From NCBI RefSeq assembly GCF_025151385.1, contig NZ_CP102287.1, forward strand, positions 2,232,001-2,296,000: a stretch of 64,000 bases of DNA. The letters are read 5' to 3'. Below the pieces are notes generated by a model, which searched no databases, was not told the origin of the DNA, and saw only the letters and a program-made list of their open reading frames with translations. The first letter of the stretch is position 1, and every line of letters starts with the position of its first letter. The translations under genes were made by a program, and so were the position numbers. This document shows, piece after piece, positions 51,971 through 60,304 of the stretch. Origin of the DNA: Hoylesella buccalis ATCC 35310. Its GTDB lineage: Bacteria; Bacteroidota; Bacteroidia; Bacteroidales; Bacteroidaceae.

Positions 51971-53200
51971 TCAGATAGCCAACTGCATATCTTCAGTGAA
52001 AGAAAGGAAACGGTCAAATTCCTCAAAGAGTTTCTGCGGTGTTACCTTTGCATAACGCTCGGTCATGCTCACGTTGGAATGCCCCAGCATCTTACTAACG
52101 GTCTCAATCGGTACACCCTGTTCAAGCGTGATGAGCGTGGCAAATGTGTGCCTTGCCGTATGTGTGGTAAAAGGAAACGAGATGCCTGCACGAAGCCGCA
52201 GGGCTTTCAAGTAAGATTGGTAAGTGGCATATCCCATGAAAGGGAGCAATGTTTCCCTTTCATCGCTGTGGAGCTTTTCCATCAGCCGTATGGCTTCGGG
52301 CAGCAGTTTGACACGACAAGGCACACCTGCCTTGTGGCGGTTGAACTTCAGCCAAAGGCTACCCTCGTCATCACGCACAAGATGGGACTTGTCCAGTTCC
52401 ATCAAATCACAATACGCAGCACCCGTATAACAGGCAAAGAGGAAAATATCCCTTGCCGTTTCCATTTCCTCCTCCAATTCCTCAAAGTGGAGAGTCTTTA
52501 ACTTCTCAAATGCTCCTCTGTCAAGTGCTTTGGGGAGTTTCTTGTTACCCTTGCTGATTTTGGCTTTGTCAAAAAGCAGGATGTCTGCCACCCCCTCACG
52601 ATAAGCCAGTCTGCAAACTGTTTTCAAATGGGTAGCGACATTGTAGAATGAGCTTTCCTGAAATCCACACTCTCCCAAGAAGTACTGCTGAAACTCATGG
52701 ATGAAGTTCTCTGTCAGTTGTGAGAAAGCTAAGTCTGAAACCTTATACTTCTTTTGGATGAACTCCTGCAAGTGGATTCTCGTGGAGTGATAGCTTGCCA
52801 TTGACTCTTTTCTGATGTCTACACCAATATGACTTTCTTTCTCTTTGATGAGCATATCAAGCCTTTCGATGAGCATGCACCGTGTCTGCACACAGCCTTG
52901 AAACAGTTCCTTCACGTCGGTTGCGTCAAATGGGCAACCTCTTGTAAGCAAAGATTGATAAGCTGACTGAATGGACAGCAGCAAGTTCTCCAACCTGCCA
53001 TTCACTTCCACCGCCTCACGACTTTTTCCGTCCATTCTGCTCTCACGGGGATTCCACAGCTCAGGATTACAGGAGAGCTTGCAACTGAACTGCGCGATAG
53101 AACGTCCGATGGTTATCCGCCCCATAATCGGAGCCTTACCCGACTTGTCCAGACCGCTCTTTTTGAGGTAGAGCAACACCTTCATTTTTTCTGTTTTCAT
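51971..53200 (-). CDS. Tyrosine recombinase (integrase), outer copy
   Basis: 409 aa, with the same organisation: N-terminal MKVLLYLKKSGLDKSGKAPI, core-binding region, and catalytic domain with YTGAAYCDLMELDKSHLV, TARHTFATLITLEQGVPIET and KMLGHSNVSMTERYAKV containing the Tyr. It is next to the candidate attR, 143 bases away, as expected for the integrase that acts on the ends. Tandem integrases occur in several Bacteroidota mobilizable elements. Confidence 0.93.
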   Translation of the reverse strand: MKTEKMKVLLYLKKSGLDKSGKAPIMGRITIGRSIAQFSCKLSCNPELWNPRESRMDGKSREAVEVNGRLENLLLSIQSAYQSLLTRGCPFDATDVKELFQGCVQTRCMLIERLDMLIKEKESHIGVDIRKESMASYHSTRIHLQEFIQKKYKVSDLAFSQLTENFIHEFQQYFLGECGFQESSFYNVATHLKTVCRLAYREGVADILLFDKAKISKGNKKLPKALDRGAFEKLKTLHFEELEEEMETARDIFLFACYTGAAYCDLMELDKSHLVRDDEGSLWLKFNRHKAGVPCRVKLLPEAIRLMEKLHSDERETLLPFMGYATYQSYLKALRLRAGISFPFTTHTARHTFATLITLEQGVPIETVSKMLGHSNVSMTERYAKVTPQKLFEEFDRFLSFTEDMQLAI

Positions 53201-53342
53201 ACGCTTTGATGTTTTGTGGCAAAATTACCAAATTCAAAGCGTTCCTCATTTATGCAGAAAACTGCCGACCGCAGCAACAACCACACGAGCGAAAATAATT
53301 AAGTTACCGAATATTGCTCCATCGTTACCTATGGCAAAATCG

Positions 53343-53355
53343 GGTAACGATTTGG
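53343..53355. repeat. Candidate attR of the mobilizable transposon
   Basis: GGTAACGATTTGG, identical to 33420-33432. CGTTACC lies 13 bases before it as an inverted partner, and GTAACT follows. Confidence 0.6.
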
Positions 53356-53978
53356 TAACTGAACTTCTGCTCAAATCTGCATATTACTGCCCTATATGAA
53401 CAGAGCACTTCTATGCAAATTATTCCGTTTCCTGCTCATTTTCAGTCTGTTTACACCAACTTCGATATTTCTTCATTTTCATTGATTAGTTGCCATCCAA
53501 TATCCATGACTTAACCACCCAATTGACATGCTTTAGCCGCCCAATCTACAGCATATTGAAGGGCTTTTCGGCACAAACTCATTGCTTTTTGATTTCGACT
53601 TAGCTTTTAAAAACATATAAGTCGTTACCAATCAAATAAATAATAAAACTCTCTCATAATGAGCATATTTACAACACACGAACGTGTTGGTTGAAAAAAC
53701 GCCCAGCATTTGTGTTAAAAACACGTTGCGAGAGCAGACATTTCACGGAAGAATGTTGGATTTGATTTAAAAACAAAAAGCACCTCTGCGCCGAACCCTC
53801 ATGGCGCATCGAGGAACTCATCGTCAACAAGCAGTTCTTCGTCATCGTATAAAATTCATTGAAAAGCGTGCGAACCTTTCCATTTTATTTGTATCTTCGC
53901 CCTATCTTTCATTACGAAAGTGGCTTTTATTCCAACTTTGGGACAAAGCTATTCTTCTATCACCAAAACCAACAAAAG
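53356..53978. other. Intergenic region right of the mobilizable element
   Basis: No gene seen. AT-rich. It continues the chromosomal intergenic region split by the element. It includes the stretch 53501-53580 with loosely repeated CCATCCAAT/CCACCCAATTGACATGC/CCGCCCAATC units. TATCTTCG near 53893 is a probable -7 box for the next gene. Confidence 0.5.
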
Positions 53979-54494
53979 ATGTTCAAAATTATTCAACAGT
54001 CAGATTATAAGGTAAACCAATGGAGCGGCGGCATCACAAGAGAGCTGTTCATCTACCCTCACGACAGTAGTCTTGCAGAACGAAACTTCGACCTGCGGAT
54101 ATCGTCAGCGGTGATTCACCTCACGGAAAGTACTTTTTCAGACTTTTCAAACTATCAACGCTTCTTGTTACCTGTTGAGGGAAACATCACCTTATATATA
54201 GATGGGCATGCGCATCAACTGAGCAATGACCTTCCTTTCGCGTTCGACGGGAGCAAAAATGTTCGTTCGGTAAACAGCAGTGGGGCTATCGATTTCAATG
54301 TCATCTGCCGTAAAGACTACAAAACAAAGGTTACTGTCGCCTGCAAAGGAGAAAGCGAAAAGACCACCACAACCTTCATTTTTGCACTCGAGGACCTCGA
54401 TATCAATGGCAGAAAAGTGGAGAAATACAATTCTGTTCTCACAACCGAGCCATACAAGTTCACAGGAAAAGCAGTGGTCGTAGAAATTCCTTGA
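53979..54494 (+). CDS. HutD/Ves-family cupin-like protein
   Basis: 171 aa from MFKIIQQSDYKVNQWSGGIT; the upstream frame to 53859 crosses the promoter box. HutD features include WSGGITRELFIYP, FDLRISSAVIHLTESTFSDF and RFLLPVEGNITLYIDG. HutD/Ves proteins are bicupins linked to histidine use or cold response, with unclear biochemical function. No hut genes are next to it. Confidence 0.8.
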   Translation: MFKIIQQSDYKVNQWSGGITRELFIYPHDSSLAERNFDLRISSAVIHLTESTFSDFSNYQRFLLPVEGNITLYIDGHAHQLSNDLPFAFDGSKNVRSVNSSGAIDFNVICRKDYKTKVTVACKGESEKTTTTFIFALEDLDINGRKVEKYNSVLTTEPYKFTGKAVVVEIP

Positions 54495-54619
54495 GCTGTA
54501 GTTACGGCTGATACACGAAAAAAATAATCTTATTGCATGAAGCAGAATGTTCTCCCAAAGGGAGGGATTGTTTCGATGATGATTATTTGTATCTTCGCCA
54601 TGCCAAACGTTGGGTAGAA

Positions 54620-54695
54620 GAATGCATGGCCTATAGCGCATGGTGTACGACCATCTACTGACTGTATTTTAAGAGATGAGGGTGGAAGCTGGGAT
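54620..54695. repeat. Dispersed ~75-nt repeat, right copy
   Basis: Partner of 33081-33156, in the same orientation, sharing ACTGACTGTATT and GAGATGAGGGTGG. It lies about 100 bases upstream of the argS promoter box. Confidence 0.7.
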
Positions 54696-54735
54696 AAAAA
54701 ACAGCGGTTACCCAGTGGTTTTGAATTAAATGTTG

Positions 54736-54743
54736 TACCTTTG
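54736..54743 (+). promoter_or_regulatory. -7 box of argS
   Basis: TACCTTTG matches TAnnTTTG, about 100 bases before the ATG. No convincing -33 element at the right distance. Confidence 0.5.
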
Positions 54744-54846
54744 CAGCACATAAATCTTCTATTGATAAAGCATCAAAAACTTTGATAGGTATGCTTTTTA
54801 AGCATGAAGATTGTTTCAGTGTCAGTAAATTTTATTTTTTATTAGC

Positions 54847-56667
54847 ATGAAAATTGAGAACCAAATAGCCAGTTCTGTCATTGCTTCAGTGAAAGAACTC
54901 TACGGACAAGATGTACCCATGTCGATGGTACAACTACAAAAAACAAAGAGTAACTTTGAAGGAAACCTCACCTTAGTGGTGTTTCCCTTCCTGAAAATAT
55001 CACGCCAGAAACCCGAAGACACGGCGCAAGCCATCGGCGAGTTGCTGGTGCGAGACTGTTCGGCCGTAGCTGGTTTCAACGTCGTGAAGGGTTTCTTGAA
55101 CCTCAACATCGCCAAAGAGGCATGGGTGGGATTGCTCAATGACATGCATGCGGATGAGAAATTCGGAGAGAAACCCGTCACAGACCAATCACCCTTGGTG
55201 ATGATAGAATATTCATCGCCCAACACCAACAAGCCACTTCACTTGGGTCATGTGCGCAACAACTTGTTGGGATGGTCGTTGGCGCAAATCATGCAAGCCA
55301 ATGGCAACAAGGTGGTGAAGACCAATATCGTGAACGACCGAGGCATTCATATTTGCAAATCGATGCTCGCTTGGCTGAAATGGGGAAACGGGGAGACACC
55401 CGAATCGAGCGGAAAGAAAGGCGATCACCTCATCGGCGATTACTATGTGGCGTTTGACAAGCACTACAGAGCCGAGGTGGCAGAGCTGAAAAACAAATTC
55501 ATGACAGACGAGGGACTGGACGAAGAGGCCGCCGAGAACAAGGCAAAAGAAGAGGCTCCGCTGATGAAAGAGGCGCGCCAAATGCTCGTGAAGTGGGAGC
55601 AGGGCGACGAAGAGGTGCGCGCCTTGTGGCAAAAAATGAACAATTGGGTTTACGCCGGCTTTGATGAAACGTACAAGACGTTAGGCGTGAGCTTTGACAA
55701 GATATATTATGAATCAGATACTTACCTCGAGGGAAAGGCTAAGGTAGAAGAAGGACTGGAGAAAGGTCTTTTCTTCCGAAAGGATGACAACAGCGTATGG
55801 GCAGACTTGACACAAGAGGGTTTGGACCAAAAGCTGTTGCTTCGTTCTGACGGCACCAGCGTGTACATGACGCAAGACATTGGTACGGCAGACATGCGGT
55901 TCAAGGATTTCCCCATCGACAAAATGATATATGTGGTTGGCAACGAGCAGAATTATCATTTTCAGGTACTTTCCATCTTGCTCGACCGCTTGGGATTCAA
56001 GTGGGGTAAGGAGTTGGTACACTTCTCCTACGGTATGGTTGAATTGCCAAACGGTAAGATGAAGAGCCGCGAAGGCACGGTGGTGGATGCTGATGAGTTG
56101 ATAGCAACCATGATAGACGATGCCCGCAAGACCAGTGATGAGCTGGGTAAGTTCAAGGATATGAGCGAGGAAGAGAAGCGTGAGATTGCCCGCATGGTTG
56201 GATTGGGCGCACTGAAATACTTCATCTTGAAGGTAGATGCCCGCAAAAACATGCTGTTCAATCCAGAAGAGTCTATCGACTTCAATGGCAACACGGGGCC
56301 GTTCATCCAATATACTTACGCCCGCATCCGTTCCATCATGCGTAAAGCGGCTGCAGAGGGCATGGCATTGCCCGCACAACTGCCTAGCGATGCGCCACTG
56401 AACGACAAGGAAATTGCATTGATACAGAAGATGAACGACTTCGGTGTGGTGATAGAACAGGCTGCAACGGATTACAGTCCGAGCGGCATTGCCAACTATT
56501 GCTACGAGTTGACCAAAGACTTCAACCAGTTCTACCACGACTACAGTATTCTGAACGCCGACACGCAAGAGGAGAAACTCACCCGGTTGGTGCTTGCCAA
56601 CAACGTGGCAAAGATTATCAAGAACGGCATGCTGCTGCTTGGTATAGAGGTTCCAGAGAGGATGTAG
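54847..56667 (+). CDS. argS: Arginyl-tRNA synthetase
   Basis: 606 aa, class I aminoacyl-tRNA synthetase that charges tRNA-Arg. It shows the N-terminal Add-1 domain, the HIGH motif as HLGHVRNN (from residue 132, after YSSPNTNKPL), a KMSKS-like GKMKSREGTV, and the DALR anticodon-binding domain (GPFIQYTYARIRSIMRKA to NNVAKIIKNGMLLLGIEVPE). Full length. A GC-rich palindrome begins one base after its TAG stop. Confidence 0.97.
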   Translation: MKIENQIASSVIASVKELYGQDVPMSMVQLQKTKSNFEGNLTLVVFPFLKISRQKPEDTAQAIGELLVRDCSAVAGFNVVKGFLNLNIAKEAWVGLLNDMHADEKFGEKPVTDQSPLVMIEYSSPNTNKPLHLGHVRNNLLGWSLAQIMQANGNKVVKTNIVNDRGIHICKSMLAWLKWGNGETPESSGKKGDHLIGDYYVAFDKHYRAEVAELKNKFMTDEGLDEEAAENKAKEEAPLMKEARQMLVKWEQGDEEVRALWQKMNNWVYAGFDETYKTLGVSFDKIYYESDTYLEGKAKVEEGLEKGLFFRKDDNSVWADLTQEGLDQKLLLRSDGTSVYMTQDIGTADMRFKDFPIDKMIYVVGNEQNYHFQVLSILLDRLGFKWGKELVHFSYGMVELPNGKMKSREGTVVDADELIATMIDDARKTSDELGKFKDMSEEEKREIARMVGLGALKYFILKVDARKNMLFNPEESIDFNGNTGPFIQYTYARIRSIMRKAAAEGMALPAQLPSDAPLNDKEIALIQKMNDFGVVIEQAATDYSPSGIANYCYELTKDFNQFYHDYSILNADTQEEKLTRLVLANNVAKIIKNGMLLLGIEVPERM

Positions 56668-56708
56668 GGAAGCCCCTCCCCGCCCTCCCCAGCAGGGGAG
56701 GGAGAAGG
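56668..56708. repeat. GC-rich palindrome at the argS stop codon (copy 2)
   Basis: GGAAGCCCCTCCCCGCCCTC then CCCAGCAGGGGAGGGAGAAG. It has an internal hairpin CTCCCC-AGCA-GGGGAG and is approximately the inverse of 57270-57312, with the DUF559 domain between them. Confidence 0.7.
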
Positions 56709-56839
56709 AAATTACCTTGTTTGCCCATCTTCTTGACGGATGTTGATTGCTCAACTCTCGTTTGTTGATGCCGATAATCCACCTTATTATATATAGAGAG
56801 AGATACATTTTCGGCTTTAATGTAAATTTACCGTATGAT

Positions 56840-57703
56840 ATGAAACGGAAACATGAAACGGCAGATTGTGCGAATTACGAGTTATTGAAAGCATTTGCAA
56901 AGAGAAGTAGAACGCATTCAACTCAGGCGGAAAGCATGTTGTGGGAGGCATTACGTGGAAACCAATTAGGATGTAAGTTCAGACGACAACATATCATCGG
57001 CAACTATATTGCTGATTTTGCTTGCATTCGTTTCAAACTGGTGGTTGAAATAGATGGTAGTTATCATCAACAAGGCAATCAACCACTCATGGATGCCGAA
57101 CGTACAGCTGATTTAAAAAGTCGCGGCTTTACCGTTTTACGTTTCACAAACGAACAAGTACTTCACCGTCTTTCATCCGTCATCTCTCAAATACTCAAAT
57201 CATTAGACCACATGGATCAAGCAGAACAGATAAAAAACAATTCACAAGAAACCAACTTAGTTACGCCGTTAGCTTCTTCCCCCCTATCGGGGGGACAGAG
57301 GGGGGCTTCGGCATGGGCGGTTGATGCGGCATGTTCAGGCAACCCAGGACCTATGGAATATCGGGGAATCGACTTGGCGACAGGAGCGGAAATCTTTCAC
57401 TTCGGCCCCGTACATGGCACCAATAATGTAGGTGAGTTCTTGGCTATCGTGCATGCGTTGGCCTTGTTATGGAAACAGGGCGATACGCAAAAAACCATTT
57501 ATTCGGATAGCTACAACGCCATTTTGTGGGTGAAGAAGAAGCAATGTAAAACAAAGTTGAAGCGAACACCACAAACAGAGCAACTCTATCAGATTATCTC
57601 GCGCGCCGAACAATGGCTGAAAACGCACGCTTATCGCAATCCTATCGTGAAATGGGAGACAGCCGAATGGGGGGAAATTCCCGCCGATTTCGGCAGAAAG
57701 TAA
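56840..57703 (+). CDS. DUF559 endonuclease-like domain fused to RNase H
   Basis: 287 aa from MKRKHETADCANYELLKAFA. Residues about 15-122 are a DUF559/Vsr-like PD-(D/E)xK fold (QAESMLWEALRG, FRRQHIIGNYIADFACIRFK, VVEIDGSYH). Residues 157-287 are an RNase H domain with VDAACSGNPG (Asp 162), NNVGEFLAIVHAL (Glu 199), IYSDSYNAILW (Asp 223) and IPADFGRK (Asp 283). In related Bacteroidota RNases H an N-terminal viroplasmin-like domain precedes AVDAACSGNPG; here it is replaced. The linker TPLASSPLSGGQRGASA is encoded by the GC-rich palindrome. A recent insertion-fusion is likely; whether both domains work is unknown. Confidence 0.85.
   Translation: MKRKHETADCANYELLKAFAKRSRTHSTQAESMLWEALRGNQLGCKFRRQHIIGNYIADFACIRFKLVVEIDGSYHQQGNQPLMDAERTADLKSRGFTVLRFTNEQVLHRLSSVISQILKSLDHMDQAEQIKNNSQETNLVTPLASSPLSGGQRGASAWAVDAACSGNPGPMEYRGIDLATGAEIFHFGPVHGTNNVGEFLAIVHALALLWKQGDTQKTIYSDSYNAILWVKKKQCKTKLKRTPQTEQLYQIISRAEQWLKTHAYRNPIVKWETAEWGEIPADFGRK
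57270..57312. repeat. GC-rich palindrome inside the fusion gene (copy 3)
   Basis: CTTCTTCCCCCCTATCGGGG then GGACAGAGGGGGGCTTC. It is translated as the linker of the fusion protein. Its reverse complement begins GAAGCCCC like copy 2, so the two bracket the DUF559 part as inverted ends. Confidence 0.7.
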
Positions 57704-57783
57704 ATCCATTTACACCCTGCTTTTTATCCCTTGCACCCATGAGGTTGTGCATTTTCCACGTCTACATGCGGCACATGATATAA

Positions 57784-57834
57784 AAAACCGTTGGCGAAAA
57801 GAATGATGGCATCATCCTTTTCGCCAACGGTTTT
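57784..57834. terminator. Bidirectional terminator
   Basis: A perfect 18-bp stem (57784-57801 with 57817-57834) contains CCGTTGGCGAAAAG, with A and T runs at the two sides. The loop contains a second palindrome ATGATGGCATCAT. It separates the convergent fusion gene and lipoprotein gene. Confidence 0.85.
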
Positions 57835-57838
57835 ACAT

Positions 57839-57865
57839 AAGTGGGGTGTCTTTATCACCCCACTT
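57839..57865. terminator. Second terminator hairpin
   Basis: AAGTGGGGTG (57839-57848) pairs with CACCCCACTT (57856-57865), loop TCTTTAT. It lies 35 bases past the stop of the leftward lipoprotein gene. Confidence 0.65.
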
Positions 57866-57900
57866 GTTTAATATTCCTTCATTGAAATCATCAATGACAA

Positions 57901-59661
57901 TTAGTACATATTATTTCTGAACATGAAAATATCACCGTATTTTCCCCAGAAACCTAATGATGTAATCTTGTTCTCGTTTTCAAATCTCCAGGAACATGTG
58001 CTAAAGTTCTCCATCGGTCCCCAGTACGAACCAGGATAATATACTCGCCTTTCTGGCTTATAGAGATGAGTAGCTTCGCCACCAAGGCCTTGCTCGCCCA
58101 TATAGATATAACAATAAGGTACACGATAGTAGGTGCGGTTCAAGAACTGGAAGTTGTAGATTCTGCCACAAGCATCGCGTCCAAAGTTATCTACAATGTC
58201 GTTTGGCTTTGACAAAGAGATATCTGTACCGTTAAAAGTCAAGAAATAAGCGTTGCAGAAATGGCAGTTCGACTCTCGTCCCCAGCGGTCACGATTACCC
58301 TCTGGAACAAACTGTTGCAGCAGGTTTTCATCTTCTCCAAGGAGTGCTATTTGATAAATTTCGTCGTCGCAGTAATCGAAAGTACCTTCGGCAACTCTTC
58401 TGTTAAAGCCGGTTATCAGCAGCGAGGCACCACTGGGAAGTACTTTCTTTTGGCGATCATTGTACAAGAACTGTGCGTTGTTTTCCTCCAGGTTACCCAA
58501 GTCAATCACGCCAGAAGGCGTTTCAGCACTACCAAATACAGAGCGAACAAGATAATAACCCTCTAAGCTGATGTCGTGATCACTGATATTAGTAATCTGA
58601 AGAACGTTGCGGTTGCAGCATCTATTCTTTCGTGTTGACCAGAATTGTGTAATCACCAAGCCTTTGTCACAAACGGGTGCATCCTCAGTAATATTCACAT
58701 TATAAGTCTTGTTATTCTTTAATTGTTCGTTTTTGTCAAAGACTTTTTTAGAATATTGAAGCATTTTGCTTGAGTAGGTAGCCTTTGTTTGAAGACTCAA
58801 TGTAGTAGGCTGTTGTGATTCTTTGTTAAGAATGGGCATGAACCACACAATCAATGGCTTGCTCTCTTGCTTAGCCTTCACCTCAAAGTTTTTCACATCA
58901 TACCTGATGTTCTTCTGCGTCGTAACTTCTGGCTGCCAAATAAACTCACCATTCTTAGAGGAGAACAGGTCGAGTGTGCCATTGGTGGCCACCACATCAG
59001 AGTTTACCACCATGAAATCGGGATTGATATCCTTCTGCACATTCAAAGTCACAGCAAACCAACTACCGAGAGCTTTGAAGTGAAGATAAATATCACCACT
59101 AGGTTTAATAAGCTTTAGTGGAGCACAGAAAGGCAAGTTGAATTGCTGTGATGCAGCATCTACAGTGTGAGAGACCTCAATCCTTAACTTGCCGTCAGCC
59201 GTCATACCACTTGCCCATGCGCCGTTGTTCACGCCAGGTTGTTTACCCATGACAGCTCCCATATAGAGGTTTCCCTTCCTTCGGTCGAAGTCAGCAGGTA
59301 TTTTTGTGTCAAATCTTAATCTATTTCCCTCTACTACATATACCTCATCTTCGACAATTTTCTGTCTATTATCTTGTTTGTAGTATACGAATACAGGTAT
59401 TCTATCCCCCTTTTTCAAACGATAGCTCAGCTTTTTGTTGCTATTGTATATTACTGTTGTTCGCGTCGTTGGAGTGGCGTTTAACACACCGTTCATTTCA
59501 TCGAGATCCAATGATGCTGTCCCAGATATGACACTCGAAGCCTGGTCGGCTGCAGCTTTTTGCACGTCGTTCAGCACATCGTTCTCCGAACAACCAGTCA
59601 AGAAGCCCAGCAAACTAATGGCTATGAACGTAAAAATGTTCTTTTTCATTTCGGTTTTCAT
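57901..59661 (-). CDS. Fimbrillin-like lipoprotein with lamin-tail-like C-terminal region
   Basis: 586 aa. Lipobox FLTGC (about Cys 24). The N-terminal half (RTTVIYNSNKKLSYRLKKGD, GNLYMGAVMGKQPGVNNGAW, HFKALGSWFAVTLNV) is like Bacteroidota fimbrillin-family lipoproteins. The C-terminal part (GLVITQFWSTRKNRC, VLQITNISDHDISLEGYYLV, LPSGASLLITGFN) has the look of a lamin-tail-type Ig fold, Cys-rich (RCCNRN, CHFCNAYF). Probably surface-exposed; function unknown. Follows the small ISP/LAGS peptide gene by 26 bases. Confidence 0.65.
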   Translation of the reverse strand: MKTEMKKNIFTFIAISLLGFLTGCSENDVLNDVQKAAADQASSVISGTASLDLDEMNGVLNATPTTRTTVIYNSNKKLSYRLKKGDRIPVFVYYKQDNRQKIVEDEVYVVEGNRLRFDTKIPADFDRRKGNLYMGAVMGKQPGVNNGAWASGMTADGKLRIEVSHTVDAASQQFNLPFCAPLKLIKPSGDIYLHFKALGSWFAVTLNVQKDINPDFMVVNSDVVATNGTLDLFSSKNGEFIWQPEVTTQKNIRYDVKNFEVKAKQESKPLIVWFMPILNKESQQPTTLSLQTKATYSSKMLQYSKKVFDKNEQLKNNKTYNVNITEDAPVCDKGLVITQFWSTRKNRCCNRNVLQITNISDHDISLEGYYLVRSVFGSAETPSGVIDLGNLEENNAQFLYNDRQKKVLPSGASLLITGFNRRVAEGTFDYCDDEIYQIALLGEDENLLQQFVPEGNRDRWGRESNCHFCNAYFLTFNGTDISLSKPNDIVDNFGRDACGRIYNFQFLNRTYYRVPYCYIYMGEQGLGGEATHLYKPERRVYYPGSYWGPMENFSTCSWRFENENKITSLGFWGKYGDIFMFRNNMY

Positions 59662-59687
59662 ATTTAATCGTTTTAAATAGTTTGTTA

Positions 59688-59873
59688 TTAGTTATTTCCA
59701 TCTGTTTCATCACCCCACATGGATTCATCTGTGAAATCGTCTAAGTCAAAGTCATGAGTTTTAGCATTGCTTCCTTCATCAATGCCACCTCCTATATTAG
59801 ATCCTGCCAGTATCTCGCTTTCTAATCTTGTTTTAATTACATCCACCTTTGGACTTATATACTTCTTTTTCAT
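59688..59873 (-). CDS. Small ISP...LAGS peptide upstream of the lipoprotein
   Basis: 61 aa from MKKKYISPKVDVIKTRLESE, then ILAGSNIGGG and an acidic tail (DFDLDDFTDESMWGDETDGN). The opening MKKKYISP and the LAGS segment recur, as I recall, in many small Prevotella and Bacteroides proteins of unknown function. The longer frame to 59984 adds a basic, unlikely N-terminus. A TAATTTTG box (59982-59989, reverse strand) is about 110 bases upstream. It likely heads a two-gene operon. Confidence 0.65.
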   Translation of the reverse strand: MKKKYISPKVDVIKTRLESEILAGSNIGGGIDEGSNAKTHDFDLDDFTDESMWGDETDGNN

Positions 59874-60304
59874 ATACTTGCACCTCTTTTCAATTTGATT
59901 CGTTGCTTTTTTATATTTGTGTTTACGTACTTTGTATCTGTTATTTTCTTCGGTAAAGATATTCTGTCTTTCTTCTGTTTGCAAAATTAGACATCTTTAG
60001 GATTGCACCACCTAACAAATTGATTCAAAAAATTATCCTTTTGTTTCAATCTTCACAATTCTTCCTTTCTGATAATTTCAGTATAACATGCCTATCGAAT
60101 AGTCTTTTAAGAAATAACATATAATAGGTGAAAATTATAGGATTTAAGAACAATTAAGTGGGTAAAACGATTCATTTGTTTTAAATTTATGACACAATTA
60201 GTAACTTTCTTTCATATTTTTGTTTAGTTTTGTAAAAATTTCATATATTTACAGCATCTATCAATGAATGTAATCAGCTTATGAAAGTATATTATCTCAC
60301 TAAT
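59874..60304. other. AT-rich intergenic region left of the IS4 element
   Basis: Contains the -7 box at 59982-59989 for the leftward peptide gene. Beyond that I see no gene or strong structure. Its right end holds the original upstream DNA of the AraC gene. Confidence 0.5.

Larger units (their letters stand above)
33420..53355. mobile_element. Mobilizable transposon carrying a RiPP locus
   Basis: About 19.9 kb between 13-bp direct repeats. From left: relaxase, RHH mobilization protein, candidate oriT, DUF3408, primase, VirE-like protein, two HTH proteins, an IS982-family element, a peptide biosynthesis and export cargo, a small HTH protein and two tyrosine recombinases. There are no conjugative tra genes, so transfer would need a helper element. 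The layout matches mobilizable transposons of the Bacteroides NBU/Tn4555 kind. Boundaries are inferred from the repeat and gene content. Confidence 0.75.
54495..54846. other. Intergenic region with dispersed repeat and argS promoter
   Basis: Holds the right copy of the ~75-nt repeat and a -7 box TACCTTTG (54736-54743) for argS. Frames on the reverse strand (54192-54751) look like translations of repeat DNA and are not credible genes. Confidence 0.6.

Noticed and set aside
50197..53200. Tandem integrases interpreted as two separate elements
   Set aside because: Only one mobilization module and one pair of flanking repeats are seen; tandem recombinases in a single element are the simpler reading.
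54192..54751. Reverse-strand frames near the HutD gene and argS promoter
   Set aside because: They overlap the HutD gene antisense and the dispersed repeat; they read as translations of repeat DNA.
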